Origin: Clytia hemisphaerica
Taxonomy: Eukaryota > Cnidaria > Hydrozoa > Leptothecata > Clytiidae
DNA length: 64,000 nt
Reading direction: 5' to 3'
NCBI GenBank assembly: GCA_902728285.1
Contig: CACVBU010000734.1
Span: 186,001 to 250,000 of the forward strand
The notes under the pieces were generated by a model. It made no database searches. It saw only the letters and a list, made by a program, of their open reading frames with translations, and was not told the origin of the DNA. Shown one piece after another: positions 9,716 to 19,867 of the stretch (positions are counted from its first letter, which is position 1; every line of letters begins with the position of its first letter). The translations under genes and the position numbers were made by a program.

Positions 9716-11854
9716 ATGAATCGAACTCTTTTAGAAACTGCACGGTCAATGTTGCATCACGCTCAGAAACCGATTAAATTTTGGGCTGAGGCTATTTCGA
9801 CTGCTTGCTACGTCCGAAATCGTAGTCCAACAGCATTTCTGAAGGAGACCACACCTTATGAAATATGGCACCGAAAGAAACCGGATGTGAGTAATTTGAA
9901 AGTTTTCGGATGTAAGTCCTACGTACACGTTCCAGATACCAAACACAAAGGAAAGTTCGACAAGAAATCGATTTCATGTATATTTGTCGGTTACCCATCA
10001 AACGAAAATGGATTCAAGTTTTACGACCCACAAACCAGAAAAATGTTCCGAAGCCGAGACGTAACCTTTGTGGAAAAGGATTTCGATATCGAAAAGTTTG
10101 ACGGTACTAATTCAAACTTTGAATTCTTTCCTGAATCGACCGAACCAGACGAACCTGAAGACAACCCGGAAAATCGCCCAAATGCTAGACCTGTACGCAC
10201 AAGGAGACCGCCTGAGAGACTTAACGTCCTGACTGGTGAATGGTGGAATCTGATGGATGCGGCATCGATCGCCATAGTTGACGAAGAGGAACCAACCACC
10301 ATTGAGGAGGCATTGTCCAGCCCGAATGCTGAACTTTGGAAGGACGCTATCCAAAATGAGTACGATTCATTGATCGAAAACGAAACTTGGAAATTGGTTG
10401 AAATGCCACCTGACAAAAACCTAGTAGGAAGTAAGTGGGTTTTCAAACATAAGAGAGGAGCTGATGGCAAAATTCAAAGATGCAAAGCTCGTCTTGTAGC
10501 ACAAGGATATTCGCAAAAATCCGGAATAGACTACAACGACGTATTCGCACCTGTCGCAAAATACAATTCAATTCGCTCCGTACTTGCAATTACAAACGAA
10601 CTCGACTTAGAACTGCATCAAATGGACGTCAAGACAGCGTTCTTAAATGGAGATCTTGAGGAAGACATCTTCATGAAACAACCTGAAGGATTCATTAACA
10701 GGGACAATCCGAATATGGCATGCAAGTTGCAAAAAAGCATTTACGGTTTAAAACAATCTGCCCGATGCTGGAACGAAAAGATGGACGAATTCCTTAAAGA
10801 ATCAGGATTCACTAGAAACGACGCTGACCCTTGTATCTACCACAAACAAATCACCGAAGGAGACAAATCCTTTACCCTTATCGTTGCTGTATACGTCGAT
10901 GATCTACTTATCGCCTGCAACAACATTCAGATTCTTCGAGAACAGAAACAGAAACTCGGGGAACGTTTCGAAATGGAGGACAAAGGTGAGGTACATTTCA
11001 TCCTTGGCATGCAAGTCAAGAGAGACCGTAAAAATCGCAGATTGACTATTGATCAAAATGCATTTCTTTCATCTGTGCTTGATCGTTTTAATATGAATGA
11101 ATGCAAACCAGTCGCCACACCTCTGGAACCAAGTATGAAGTTCGAAAAGTTGGCCAACGATGAGGAGATTGTAAAGTTAAAGGATTACCAATCAGCGATC
11201 GGATGTTTGACCTATGCATCAATCGGTACCCGCCCAGACATATCTGCAGCAGTGGGGGTTTTGAGCCAACATATGTCAAAACCTGGCAAACAACATTGGA
11301 TTGGCGTAAAGAGAGTTCTGCGTTATTTGAAAGGAACACTTGATTATGGCTTGATCTACGAAGGATCTGAGTCAGGAGATATTCTGCTTCACGGTTTTGC
11401 AGATGCTGATTGGGCTGGAGATATTGATACACGAAAATCCACCTCTGGTTACGTATTCAAAGTCGGAAATTCTACAGTATCGTGGAAATCCAAGCGTCAA
11501 TCGATCGTTGCACTCTCGACAACAGAAGCTGAATATGTAGCCTTATCTCAAGCAACGCAGGAGGTTATTTGGTTACGAACTTTATTCAAAGGTATGGATT
11601 TCGAGCAAACTGATCCAACAAAAATGTTTGAAGACAATCAAGGAGCTATTGAGTTGGCAAAGAACCCAACTCACCACTCTAGAACCAAACACATTGACAT
11701 TAAGTTTCATCACGTGCGCGATGCTGTCGCAAAGAAAGTAATTGACTTGGAGTATTGCCCTACTGATGAAATGATTGCTGACCTTTTAACAAAAGGACTC
11801 CCAAGACCTCAATTTGAAAAACTTAGAGAGGGACTTAATGTTAAAAAGGTTTAA
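9716..11854 (+). CDS. Copia pol, C-terminal part: integrase end, reverse transcriptase, RNase H
   Basis: 712 codons in the same frame as the upstream ORF. The open stretch begins at 9,695; the first ATG is 9,716. It starts with the integrase Asn-Arg-Thr-Leu-Leu-Glu helix, then a copia reverse transcriptase (Lys-Ala-Arg-Leu-Val-Ala, Gln-Met-Asp-Val-Lys-Thr-Ala-Phe, catalytic Tyr-Val-Asp-Asp near 398) and an RNase H (Asp-Ala-Asp-Trp-Ala-Gly, Thr-Glu-Ala-Glu-Tyr, Asp-Asn-Gln-Gly-Ala). Apart from the stop at 9,692 no further lesion is visible. The first ATG is probably not a true start. Confidence 0.93.
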   Translation: MNRTLLETARSMLHHAQKPIKFWAEAISTACYVRNRSPTAFLKETTPYEIWHRKKPDVSNLKVFGCKSYVHVPDTKHKGKFDKKSISCIFVGYPSNENGFKFYDPQTRKMFRSRDVTFVEKDFDIEKFDGTNSNFEFFPESTEPDEPEDNPENRPNARPVRTRRPPERLNVLTGEWWNLMDAASIAIVDEEEPTTIEEALSSPNAELWKDAIQNEYDSLIENETWKLVEMPPDKNLVGSKWVFKHKRGADGKIQRCKARLVAQGYSQKSGIDYNDVFAPVAKYNSIRSVLAITNELDLELHQMDVKTAFLNGDLEEDIFMKQPEGFINRDNPNMACKLQKSIYGLKQSARCWNEKMDEFLKESGFTRNDADPCIYHKQITEGDKSFTLIVAVYVDDLLIACNNIQILREQKQKLGERFEMEDKGEVHFILGMQVKRDRKNRRLTIDQNAFLSSVLDRFNMNECKPVATPLEPSMKFEKLANDEEIVKLKDYQSAIGCLTYASIGTRPDISAAVGVLSQHMSKPGKQHWIGVKRVLRYLKGTLDYGLIYEGSESGDILLHGFADADWAGDIDTRKSTSGYVFKVGNSTVSWKSKRQSIVALSTTEAEYVALSQATQEVIWLRTLFKGMDFEQTDPTKMFEDNQGAIELAKNPTHHSRTKHIDIKFHHVRDAVAKKVIDLEYCPTDEMIADLLTKGLPRPQFEKLREGLNVKKV

Positions 11855-11915
11855 TGACTTTAATGACTAACGGATTTGAAATTTATTTAGATTTTATTTT
11901 GTATACGTAAAACGT

Positions 11916-11925
11916 CAAGTGGGAG
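11916..11925 (+). promoter_or_regulatory. Copia polypurine tract
   Basis: CAAGTGGGAG abuts the 3' LTR, at the position of the plus-strand primer in LTR retrotransposons. Confidence 0.7.
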
Positions 11926-12154
11926 TGTTGAAAATATGACGTTTTACTTACTTATCTGTCTTAACTTTTTCTGCTAATTGCTTTGTTTATTAGTTTAAAG
12001 CTGATGTCATTTCCATTAGGGGTTTTACATCGGCTGCCCTTTTAATTGTCACTAATTATTTTACTGTAGTGAAGTGTGTAATTTTTCCTTAGGCTTTTTA
12101 TTATGAAGATAGTACTCTATGAGTGAAGTCACTCGGTGTGTCTGATTTTTAACA
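11926..12154 (+). repeat. Copia 3' LTR
   Basis: 229 bp, TG...CA, matching the 5' LTR except for the 4-bp indel. It is followed by the target duplication AAAAC. Confidence 0.93.
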
Positions 12155-12557
12155 AAAACAACTTTTCATTTTTTTTCTTTGACAAAAAAACATTTTTAAA
12201 TTTATATGCTGAAAATTTTTTAGTGGTTCTTGCTGTGTTTTTAATTTTTCATATCCTCTGTCTGTGAGAATAACAAAAACCAAACTGGAAAAAGCATGTT
12301 GACGATGAATTATGTTGATTATTTTTTTCAGAACCTTATCTGTTCACATTTTGAAAGAAAACCCCCTCTAGAAAAATTGAGTACCTGTTATATCAGAAAA
12401 AAATGACTGTTTAAACTTGTCCATATCAATATTGGTCAAAATCAATAAGATTTGATATGACTACATACCCCTAAGTCTAAAGATTTCACCAAAGCCTCAA
12501 AGTTGGAAAATTAAAAAGTGGGCCACATTACCAGACCAATGCTCTTATGCATGCATA
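12155..12557. other. Non-coding flank
   Basis: AT-rich sequence with no gene, splice pair or repeat structure that I can support. Confidence 0.5.
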
Positions 12558-13128
12558 CTCTCGGGTGCTTAATAAACGTACATGTACGTATATTTTTCTT
12601 GTGTCAAATTTCCCTTCTGTACGTTTATTCACGCCTGTACGTTTATTCCAGCTTGTACGTTTATTCCCTTCTCTACGTTTATTTATTTTGACCCAATATC
12701 GCCTGATTCATACTGGAAAAAATTTGTTATTTTCAACATGTGCAAAAAGTTCAAGATACTTTCTCTTCTAAAAACTGATAAAAAATATTGACTCAATTGA
12801 TTTATTCCTTGCTTACATACAGTAATTATAGATTATTTAAGTATTTGTCATTGATCTATAAGAGAATAGAGGTATATCTCTTATAGATCAATGACAAGTA
12901 CTTAAAGAATGACTTATAAGTCAGTCGTTTCGACCTGGATGTTCTATTTTTGATTCTATTGGTAGATTTTTCCCTGTATGTTTATTTTAGCCTGTACGTT
13001 TTTTTTAGCCTGTACATTAATTTCAGTCTGTACGTTTATTTCAGCCTGTACGTTTATTAATTCCAATTTTATTCCCCCACTGTAAGTTTATTTTGGTCTG
13101 TATGTTTATTACCATAGACAACCGAGAG
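12558..13128. mobile_element. 571-bp MITE with TA duplication, iterated GTACGTTTATT motifs and a central hairpin
   Basis: The ends CTCTCGGGTG and CAACCGAGAG are inverted repeats (one mismatch) flanked by TA at 12,556-12,557 and 13,129-13,130, as in Tc1/mariner-type MITEs. Both flanks inside carry degenerate repeats of about 17 bp around CTGTACGTTTATT. The centre (about 12,838-12,910) is a near-perfect 29-bp hairpin. Confidence 0.7.
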
Positions 13129-13292
13129 TATGTGTCTAAGATTTTAGTCTTGAGAATCAATCAGCAATCAATTATTTCAAAGCTATTTCAAGCTCGATTA
13201 TCAATATTGATTATCTATCGATTATTTTCAGAAACCATTGATTACATATCGATTATATTTTGATCATGATCGAATATTGACTATATGCCTTA

Positions 13293-14305
13293 GGGAGCGT
13301 CTCCAAATATTGTTTCATTTTTAAACGAAAATGAAACGAATGCTTCGTTTATGTTTCGTTTAGCTTTCGTTTCGACTTCGTTTCGACTTCGTTTCAGATA
13401 ATGATGTCTGATTAACTTTAATTACTTAAAAAAACAAGATAATTGAACTGAAAAAAAGAGAATATTTTGAAACGAATGGTGAAACGAAATGAATTTTTTC
13501 TCTGAATTTCATATAATTTCCATGTCATCCAAAGCTTTTTAGAACTTTTAGCAATAGTCTGATTTTGTTACTGCAACAATAGATAGTTCTTACTTCCTCA
13601 AAATGCGTAATATTTTTTTCGATGTTTAAAGGGATTCAGTTTCTGAAGTTTTTTGCTTTCAAGCTTAACAAGTTTTCTAATATCTTTTAGCCTCGATTTA
13701 AGAATTCTTTTAAACCTGGTTCTGATAAAAAATAAAAAATATGATAGAAGGCTGTGAAAGGAGGATCAAGAAAATCATACTTTCCGACATAACAACCCGA
13801 AACACGTTTCAAATTACTTCAATATAATTCATACGGGAATACCGTAGTTAATTACACCTGAGTTGGTAATTAATTACAAATTGAGTCGGTAACACCGTCA
13901 AGACCTGTTAAAATTGTTGCACTAATTATATCCCGTTAAGATAGCCCCGTACAATAAGAAAAACATATTTCAGAAAAGTCTACATCATAAAATACGAAAG
14001 CAGACTTTAATTTGGATTGATCTTCAACCAAATCTTTCTGTTGAAAATAAAGTATATGCTTTTGTGAAATTAAACATAAACTCTTTGTCCTATCCGCTTC
14101 ACAAAATTTTAATTGAGAAGTTTCTCTAAACGAAATGAAACGAAATAGAAAAAACTTAGAGATAATATTAGATAATTATCTCTAAATTAGAACTAATTAT
14201 GCATTTCGCTTGAGCTTCGTTTGAAGTTCGTTTGAGCTTCGTTTTAATTCGTTTCATGAAACAATTTGAAACGAAAAAATTGAAACAATATTTGGAGACG
14301 CTCCC
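13293..14305. mobile_element. 1.01-kb PIF/Harbinger-like MITE
   Basis: Terminal inverted repeats GGGAGCGTCTCC... continue for about 26 bp (AAATATTGTTTCA). They are flanked by the 3-bp duplication TTA at 13,290-13,292 and 14,306-14,308, as expected for PIF/Harbinger. Subterminal TTCGTTT motifs recur in opposite orientations at the two ends. There is no transposase ORF. Confidence 0.8.
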
Positions 14306-14308
14306 TTA

Positions 14309-15360
14309 TTGGCCCTGCTATGCTAGACCTTATTACGTCAGCGAGGAAAAAATATAATGCAAATATAAAAAAGGCTGATGCTAAGATATTCACTGTGGAG
14401 GTACAAAAAATTCATAGAATTCTGTATAAAGATGATTGTTTGTTCATTGATCACCAGAATCAATAAACAATTGATAGCCAATAGATGAAAAATAACCAAT
14501 CAATTATCCATAAGGATAAGCAAAATACCTATCAATCAAAAGTACACAATTTATTTAAATTATCCAAATTATAAATGCCCCAAGCAAAATCTTTTGTTTC
14601 TAAAATTTTTGAAGGATGGAAAAACCTAAGTCTCTGGTAATTTTAGCTTTGATGGTAGATTAAAAAACGATAACTTTAAACAGGCCTCAAAAGAAAAGTA
14701 TTGTTACCTGTTGTAATGAGAAAATTGTAGCACGGGTTTCAATGAGAGGTGCAAAAACTTGGTTTATGAATGATGAGCCTCTCGAAGAAGCAAGATGGCC
14801 GTCATAAATTGCAGTGATTTAGTAAACAAGCCTCTCATCATCCGTGAAGCCTCTCCAAATCGGTAGACGGTCATATAAATTCTACAATTGCTTAAAAACG
14901 CTTCGTCAGCGGAAATTTAACCAATGAAAAGACGTAACTTCTAAAACGCGTTTTTTAATGAAAAATCCCGCGTGTGAAAAATGAAAGTTCTAGACCTGCC
15001 CTAACTCACCCGAGTATGGTTTCAATTTTTGAAGGAACATATTTATCAGTGTAATAGAATTTAATTTTTCTCACTTTTTATTATTGTAAGTCGTAATCAT
15101 ATTGTAATTTAATTTAGCGATTTATTTAACAGAAGAATGAAGGTACCAAGAAAATAAGTTACATGTGTATCTCCTTGTAATTATCAACAATCGATTCGAA
15201 AATAATTTTGTTATTATTCTTGTTTTTCATTCAGAGAAAAATATTTAGCCACCCGTCTAAGAATGTATCCCAGTGCACCTAAAAATCCTTTAAATTCGCG
15301 ATGTTTTGAATATGAAATCATTCAATCTACGCATCACTTGAAATTTTTCACTGTGCCATC
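14309..15360. other. Non-coding stretch before the RING-family cluster
   Basis: No gene is seen. The last ~100 bp are presumably the 5' leader or promoter of the exon at 15,361, but I see no clear TATA box. Confidence 0.45.
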
Positions 15361-15650
15361 ATGGATAACTTTCAAAATAGAATGTTTATGTTTCATCGAC
15401 ATATGATGATTGCGGCAATGGCCAGCGAGAATCAGCTGGCGCATATGGTCTATTATTGTTTCAATAAAAATAAGTACCGTAGGTTGAGGTTCTACCTAGA
15501 CCAATACGAAGCCTCGCACGAGGAGACAACCTATATACTAAGATTCAATTTCTGGCGATTAAAAGACTATGAGAATCATCCAGGGGGTGGTAAAAAATGG
15601 GTGACCAAAACATTAATTGATGCAAATTGTACCTGTCGATTGTGTAAAAA
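15361..15650 (+). CDS. Type-1 first exon of the RING-associated family
   Basis: ATG 15,361 opens 96 codons plus two bases, with donor GTAAGT at 15,651. The predicted domain has Leu-Ala-His-Met near residue 28, Asn-Lys-Tyr-Arg-Arg-Leu-Arg near 40, a Lys/Trp-rich stretch near 80 and Asn-Cys-Thr-Cys-Arg-Leu-Cys at the end. Layout and phase-2 donor match the exons at 501 and 18,593, although sequence identity is low. It is uninterrupted. No RING exon is found before the next module element (polymerase fragment at 15,985), so the downstream exon may be lost or the gene may splice further on. Function unknown. Confidence 0.6.
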
Positions 15651-15984
15651 GTAAGTTTATTTTTTTTATTACCTTGCATAAATGATATTTTTTTAAATAA
15701 TTAAGTTTCAGCGAATGAAAGTTAGTAAATTACCTAAATGTTTTATCATGATTAGCATAATTATGCATTGATTGACATATTTTATACAGGGATCGCGAAT
15801 CGTGCATCGTAAATCGTTAGATCGTGCATCTTAAATTACACCAACCCGAGAAAAATGATTATATAAGTAGATTGACGACAAGCCTTATTATGATTGAAGA
15901 GTATTTTCTTATTTTTATATATTAGGAATTGTTCAATATGATCCACTCAGAGCATCATGATATATCCCTCTACCAAAGCATATC

Positions 15985-16251
15985 ATGGATAGGAAAGCAA
16001 CTCTAAACATTCAAAATTTGGATAATCGCTGTTTCATGTGGTGTATTTTGGTCGCGAAATACAATATAGAAAAACATGCTGATAGACCATCAAAGTGCAA
16101 CAAATATATCAACGAACTCAAAATGGATGGAATCAAGTACCCAGTCGGAATTAATGAAATCAAATGCTTCGAAGGATTAAACAACATTAGTGTTGATAAC
16201 CGGGAAAGCTTTACGTTAGCTGAGATGAAGATACAACAGACATTTACTTAG
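15985..16251 (+). pseudogene. Polinton-type DNA polymerase B, N-terminal fragment, copy 1
   Basis: 88 codons with the pattern Asn-Arg-Cys-Phe-Met-Trp-Cys-Ile-Leu, a His-Ala-Asp-Arg segment, Leu-Lys-Met-Asp-Gly-Ile-Lys-Tyr-Pro-Val, and Ile-Lys-Cys-Phe...Asn-Asn-Ile-Ser-Val. I associate this run with the N-terminal region of the DNA_pol_B_2 polymerases of Polinton/Maverick elements and related virus-like elements. The full enzyme is over 1,000 residues; here the frame ends soon after the motif. A second copy lies at 18,093. Confidence 0.7.
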
Positions 16252-16492
16252 GTCCGTTTCTAAAAGTACATTCATTCTTTCTTCAATGTAGGATAAACTT
16301 AGAAGTGGGAAATCAAGATTCAAGTACAAAACAGGGAAGTTGGTCTAAATTGTGTCGTATACCTTAACTGTTGACATTTCATTTCGTGCGAATTATGTGC
16401 TTTTCATCCGAATAGAAAGTTATGCCCAATTTTTTGAGAAGAAATAATTTCAAAATCAGTCAGAGTTAGCAACAAATATCATATATTCATCA

Positions 16493-16829
16493 TGGATCAA
16501 CAAATTATCGAACAATAAAATGACGGTGGAAACGATGACAGCAACATCCATAACAGGAGACTAGAATTTGATCATCGGTGGAGACAGGTTATTTAATTAA
16601 TGGGGTTAAACCTCGTGCTGCCCCACTTTATTATTATAACAATACGAGAAAAAAGCTATCGTCATTTGTTGGATTTTCTAGAAAACCATCAATATAATTT
16701 TGATAGGGGTTGCTTATATTTACAGGCTAGTTTTAAAAAACTTAAAGCGCTAGAAAATTATATAGGTGCTAAGTTATGGGCATTAAGGAAGATTATTGCA
16801 AGAGATTGTACTTGTAAAATTTGTCAAGA
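16493..16829 (+). pseudogene. Type-3 first exon with two stops
   Basis: This is a copy of the intact exon at 18,593-18,930, ending at donor GTAAGT (16,830). In-frame TAA codons occur near 16,517 and 16,594, where the intact copy has CAA. The C-terminal half, including Asp-Cys-Thr-Cys-Lys-Ile-Cys, remains open. Confidence 0.75.
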
Positions 16830-17253
16830 GTAAGTTTTTTTCTTCTTGTTTTTTTTCACTCTCCTCAGAAAAAAGGTTTGTGTATCAACCATAATGAATA
16901 AACTTTTTGTAAAAATCTATATAATTTTTATTATTCAGTGTATTGTGTCAGGGGTCGCTCTAGAGCACTGGCGATTGAAACCCGAAAAGCTCTACCCGTA
17001 AAGCCGTCAGTTTTTACTTCTGCTAATTATCATTTATTGTTTATTTAGTATAATTAATATCAATTTAATTGTTGTATCTTTCAGTAGATAATTTTTAAAA
17101 GAAAACCGAACCTATATAGGACAAAAAAATATTTTTTAATTCATTTTCATCCAAGCAGGTGACTGAAAAAAAGGCGATTTTCTTTGTCTTGTGAAATGTA
17201 TAAGTTTCCATGAAATTTGACTTCCACTTCACCAGATCTGATCTACAGTCACA

Positions 17254-17632
17254 ATGGTTTTTCACTTTGCAGATATTATCTTTGCCATTTGCGCTTTTGT
17301 AAAGTTACAACAACTGCCCCACTTAGTGGTGTGGGCGTTCAAAAATAAAAGATATCAAGAATTAAGAAATTTTTTAGAAGTAAATTCCTATTGCATCTCG
17401 TTAAGGGAGGAAACCTAGCAAAAAACGGTCTATTATTGTTTCAATAAAAATAAGTACCGTAGGTTGGGGTTTTCTTCCTAGACCAATACGAAGCCTCGCA
17501 CGAGCAGACAACCCATACACTAAGATTCAATTTCTGGCGATTAAAAGACTATGAGAATCATCCAGGGGGTAGTAAAGAATGGGTGACCAAAACATTAATT
17601 GATGGAAATTGTACCTGTCGATTGTGTAAAAA
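17254..17632 (+). pseudogene. Fused type-2/type-1 exon at a tandem-duplication junction
   Basis: 17,254-17,426 matches the type-2 exon (as at 501) and contains an in-frame TAG near 17,416. At 17,427 the sequence switches abruptly to the type-1 exon at its internal position 15,447 and runs to the donor at 17,633. The joint marks a duplication breakpoint. The frame is also disturbed just after the joint. Confidence 0.8.
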
Positions 17633-18092
17633 GTAAGTTTATTTTTTTTAATTGCCTTGCATAAATGATATTTTTTTAAATAATTAAGTTTCAGCGAATG
17701 AAAGTTAGTAAATTACCTAAATGTTTTATCATGATTAGCATAATTACGCATTGATTGACATATTTTATATACGGATCGGGAATCGTGCATCGTATATCTT
17801 TAGATCGTGCATCTTGAATTACACCAACCCGAGAAAAATGGCTCTGGTAATCGATAGCCTTATCCATTTAGATTTAGGTAAGAATTTTCGAATTACAAAG
17901 TTTTATAATCTTTTATTTTTCTTTCTTGAAATTAGCAATTGATTTAAGATGGTAGGTTCTTAAAGATTATATAAATAGATTGACGACAAAACTTATTATG
18001 ATTGAAGAATATTTTCTTATTTTTATTTATTAGGAATTGTTCAATATGATCCACTCAGAGCATCATAATATATCCCTCTACCAAAGCATATC

Positions 18093-18359
18093 ATGGATAG
18101 GAAAGCAACTCTAAACATTCAAAATTTGGATAATCGCTGTTTCATGTGGTGTATTTTGGCCGCGAAATATAATATAGAAAAACATGCTGATAGACCATCA
18201 AAGTGCAACAAATATATCAACGAACTCAAAATGGATGGAATCAAGTACCCAGTCGGAATTAATGAAATCAAATGCTTCGAAAGATTAAACAACGTTAGTG
18301 TTGATATCCAGGAAAGCTTTACGTTAGCTGAGATGAAGATACAACAGACATTTACTTAG
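18093..18359 (+). pseudogene. Polinton-type DNA polymerase B, N-terminal fragment, copy 2
   Basis: Nearly identical to 15,985-16,251 with a few replacements. It is offset by 2,108 bp, consistent with tandem duplication. About 130 bp of extra sequence (around 17,838-17,970) lies upstream of this copy but not of copy 1. It is truncated at the same place as copy 1, so the truncation came before the duplication. Confidence 0.72.
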
Positions 18360-18592
18360 GTCCGTTTCTAAAAGTACAATCTTAAATGTAGGATAAACTT
18401 AGAGGTGGGAAATCAAGATTCAAGTACTGAAAACAGGGAAGTTGGTCTAAATTGTGTCGTATACCTTAACTGTTGACATTTCATTTCGTGCGAATTATGT
18501 GCTTTTTATCCGAATACCTAGTTATGCCCAATTTTTCGAGAAGAAATAATTTCAAAATCAGCAGAGTCAGCAACAAATATCATATCTTCATC

Positions 18593-18930
18593 ATGGATCA
18601 ACAAATTATCGAACAACAAAATGGTGGTGGAATAGACGACAGCGACATCCATAACAGGAGACTAGAATTTGATCATCGGTGGAGACAGGTTATTCAATTA
18701 GTGGGGTTACACCTCGTGCTGCCCCACTTTATTATTATAACAATACGAGAAAAAAGTTATCGTCATTTATTGGATTTTCTAGAAAACCATCAATATAATT
18801 TTGATAGGGGTTGCTTATATTTAAAGGCTAGTTTTAAAAAACTTAAAACGCTAGAAAATTATATAGGTGCCAAGTTATGGGAATTGAGGAAGATTATTGC
18901 AAGAGATTGTACTTGTAAAGTTTGTCAAGA
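18593..18930 (+). CDS. Type-3 first exon, intact copy, RING-associated family
   Basis: ATG 18,593 opens 112 codons plus two bases, with donor GTAAGT at 18,931. The protein starts Met-Asp-Gln-Gln, has a polar N-terminus, then Leu-Pro-His-Phe near 43, Lys-Ser-Tyr-Arg-His-Leu-Leu near 54, and ends Asp-Cys-Thr-Cys-Lys-Val-Cys-Gln. Other copies: 1-35, 16,493 and 24,840. The phase-2 donor joins in frame to the RING exons at 24,052 and 25,353. The closest in-phase RING exon downstream is 24,052, more than 5 kb away across another first exon and a LINE. Probably one half of a small RING-type E3 ligase; the ligand of the N-terminal domain is unknown. Confidence 0.62.
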
Positions 18931-19397
18931 GTAAGTTTTTTTCTTCTTGTTTTTTTTCACTCTCCTCAGAAAAAAGGTTTGTGTATCGACCATAATGAAT
19001 AAACTTTTCGTAAAAATTTATATTTTTTTATTATTCACAGTGTATTGTGTCAGGGGTCGCTCTAGGGCACTGGCGATTGAAACCCGAAAAGCTCTCTAAG
19101 TCTACCCGTAAAGCCGTCAGTTTTTACTTCTGCTAATTGTTATTTATTGTTTATTTAGTATAATTAATATCAATTTAATTGTTTTATCTTCAAATAGATA
19201 ATTTTTAAAAGAAAACCGAACCTATATAGGATAAAATTTCTTTTTTCAATTCATTTTCATCCAAGTAGATGAATTAAGATTGAGGTTCTTTCAAGATTGT
19301 CCTTTCTGAAAAAAAAAGCGATTTTCTTTGTCTTGTGAAATGTATAAGTTTCCATGTAATTTGACTTCCACTTCACCAGATCTGATCTACAGTCACA

Positions 19398-19678
19398 ATG
19401 GTTTTTCACTTTGCAGACATTGTCTTTGCCATTTGCTCTTTTGTAAAGTTGCGACAATACTACCCCACTTAGTGGTGTGGGCGCTCAAAAACAAAAAGTA
19501 TCGAGAGTTGAGAAAATTTTTGGAAATAAATTCCTACAGCACCTCATTAAGGGAGGAAACGCAGCAGAGAACAATGATGATGTTCTTAGAGTTGAGGCAG
19601 TAAGAAGGAGAAGAAGGTGGCGTGCGTCGGTGGGCAAAGAAAATCTTACTAGACTTGTACGTGTGGGATCTCTCGATT
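19398..19678 (+). pseudogene. Type-2 first exon with frameshifts
   Basis: Homologous to 501-772 and ends at a GTAAGT donor (19,679). Small indels near 19,457 and 19,657 break the frame relative to the open copy at 501. It lies just upstream of the LINE that separates it from the RING exon at 24,052. Confidence 0.7.
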
Positions 19679-19867
19679 GTAAGTTTATTATTATTTTTTT
19701 GTTTTTTTATTTTTTTCTTGCTAAGTTTTGAATAATTTTATTTACCTCAGACTGGCTTGTTCATCACTTTTAACATTTGAAGACTTTAATATACTTTGTT
19801 TATTTGCATTTTGTATTATTTAGGAGTTCAGATGATGACAACTTAAACATCACCATAACCAACCATC

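Larger units (their letters stand above)
7667..12154 (+). mobile_element. Ty1/copia LTR retrotransposon, full length, recently inserted
   Basis: LTRs at 7,667-7,899 and 11,926-12,154 start TGTTGAAAATATG and end AACA. They differ only by a 4-bp indel (GCAT present in the 5' copy). The element is flanked by the 5-bp target duplication AAAAC (7,662-7,666 and 12,155-12,159). A tRNA-half primer site, a purine tract and a gag-pol reading frame are all present. Domain order (Gag, protease, integrase, reverse transcriptase, RNase H) defines the copia type. The coding region is broken by one in-frame stop at 9,692-9,694. Confidence 0.95.

Noticed and set aside
10021-10470. 149-codon minus-strand ORF
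   Set aside because: Antisense shadow of copia pol.
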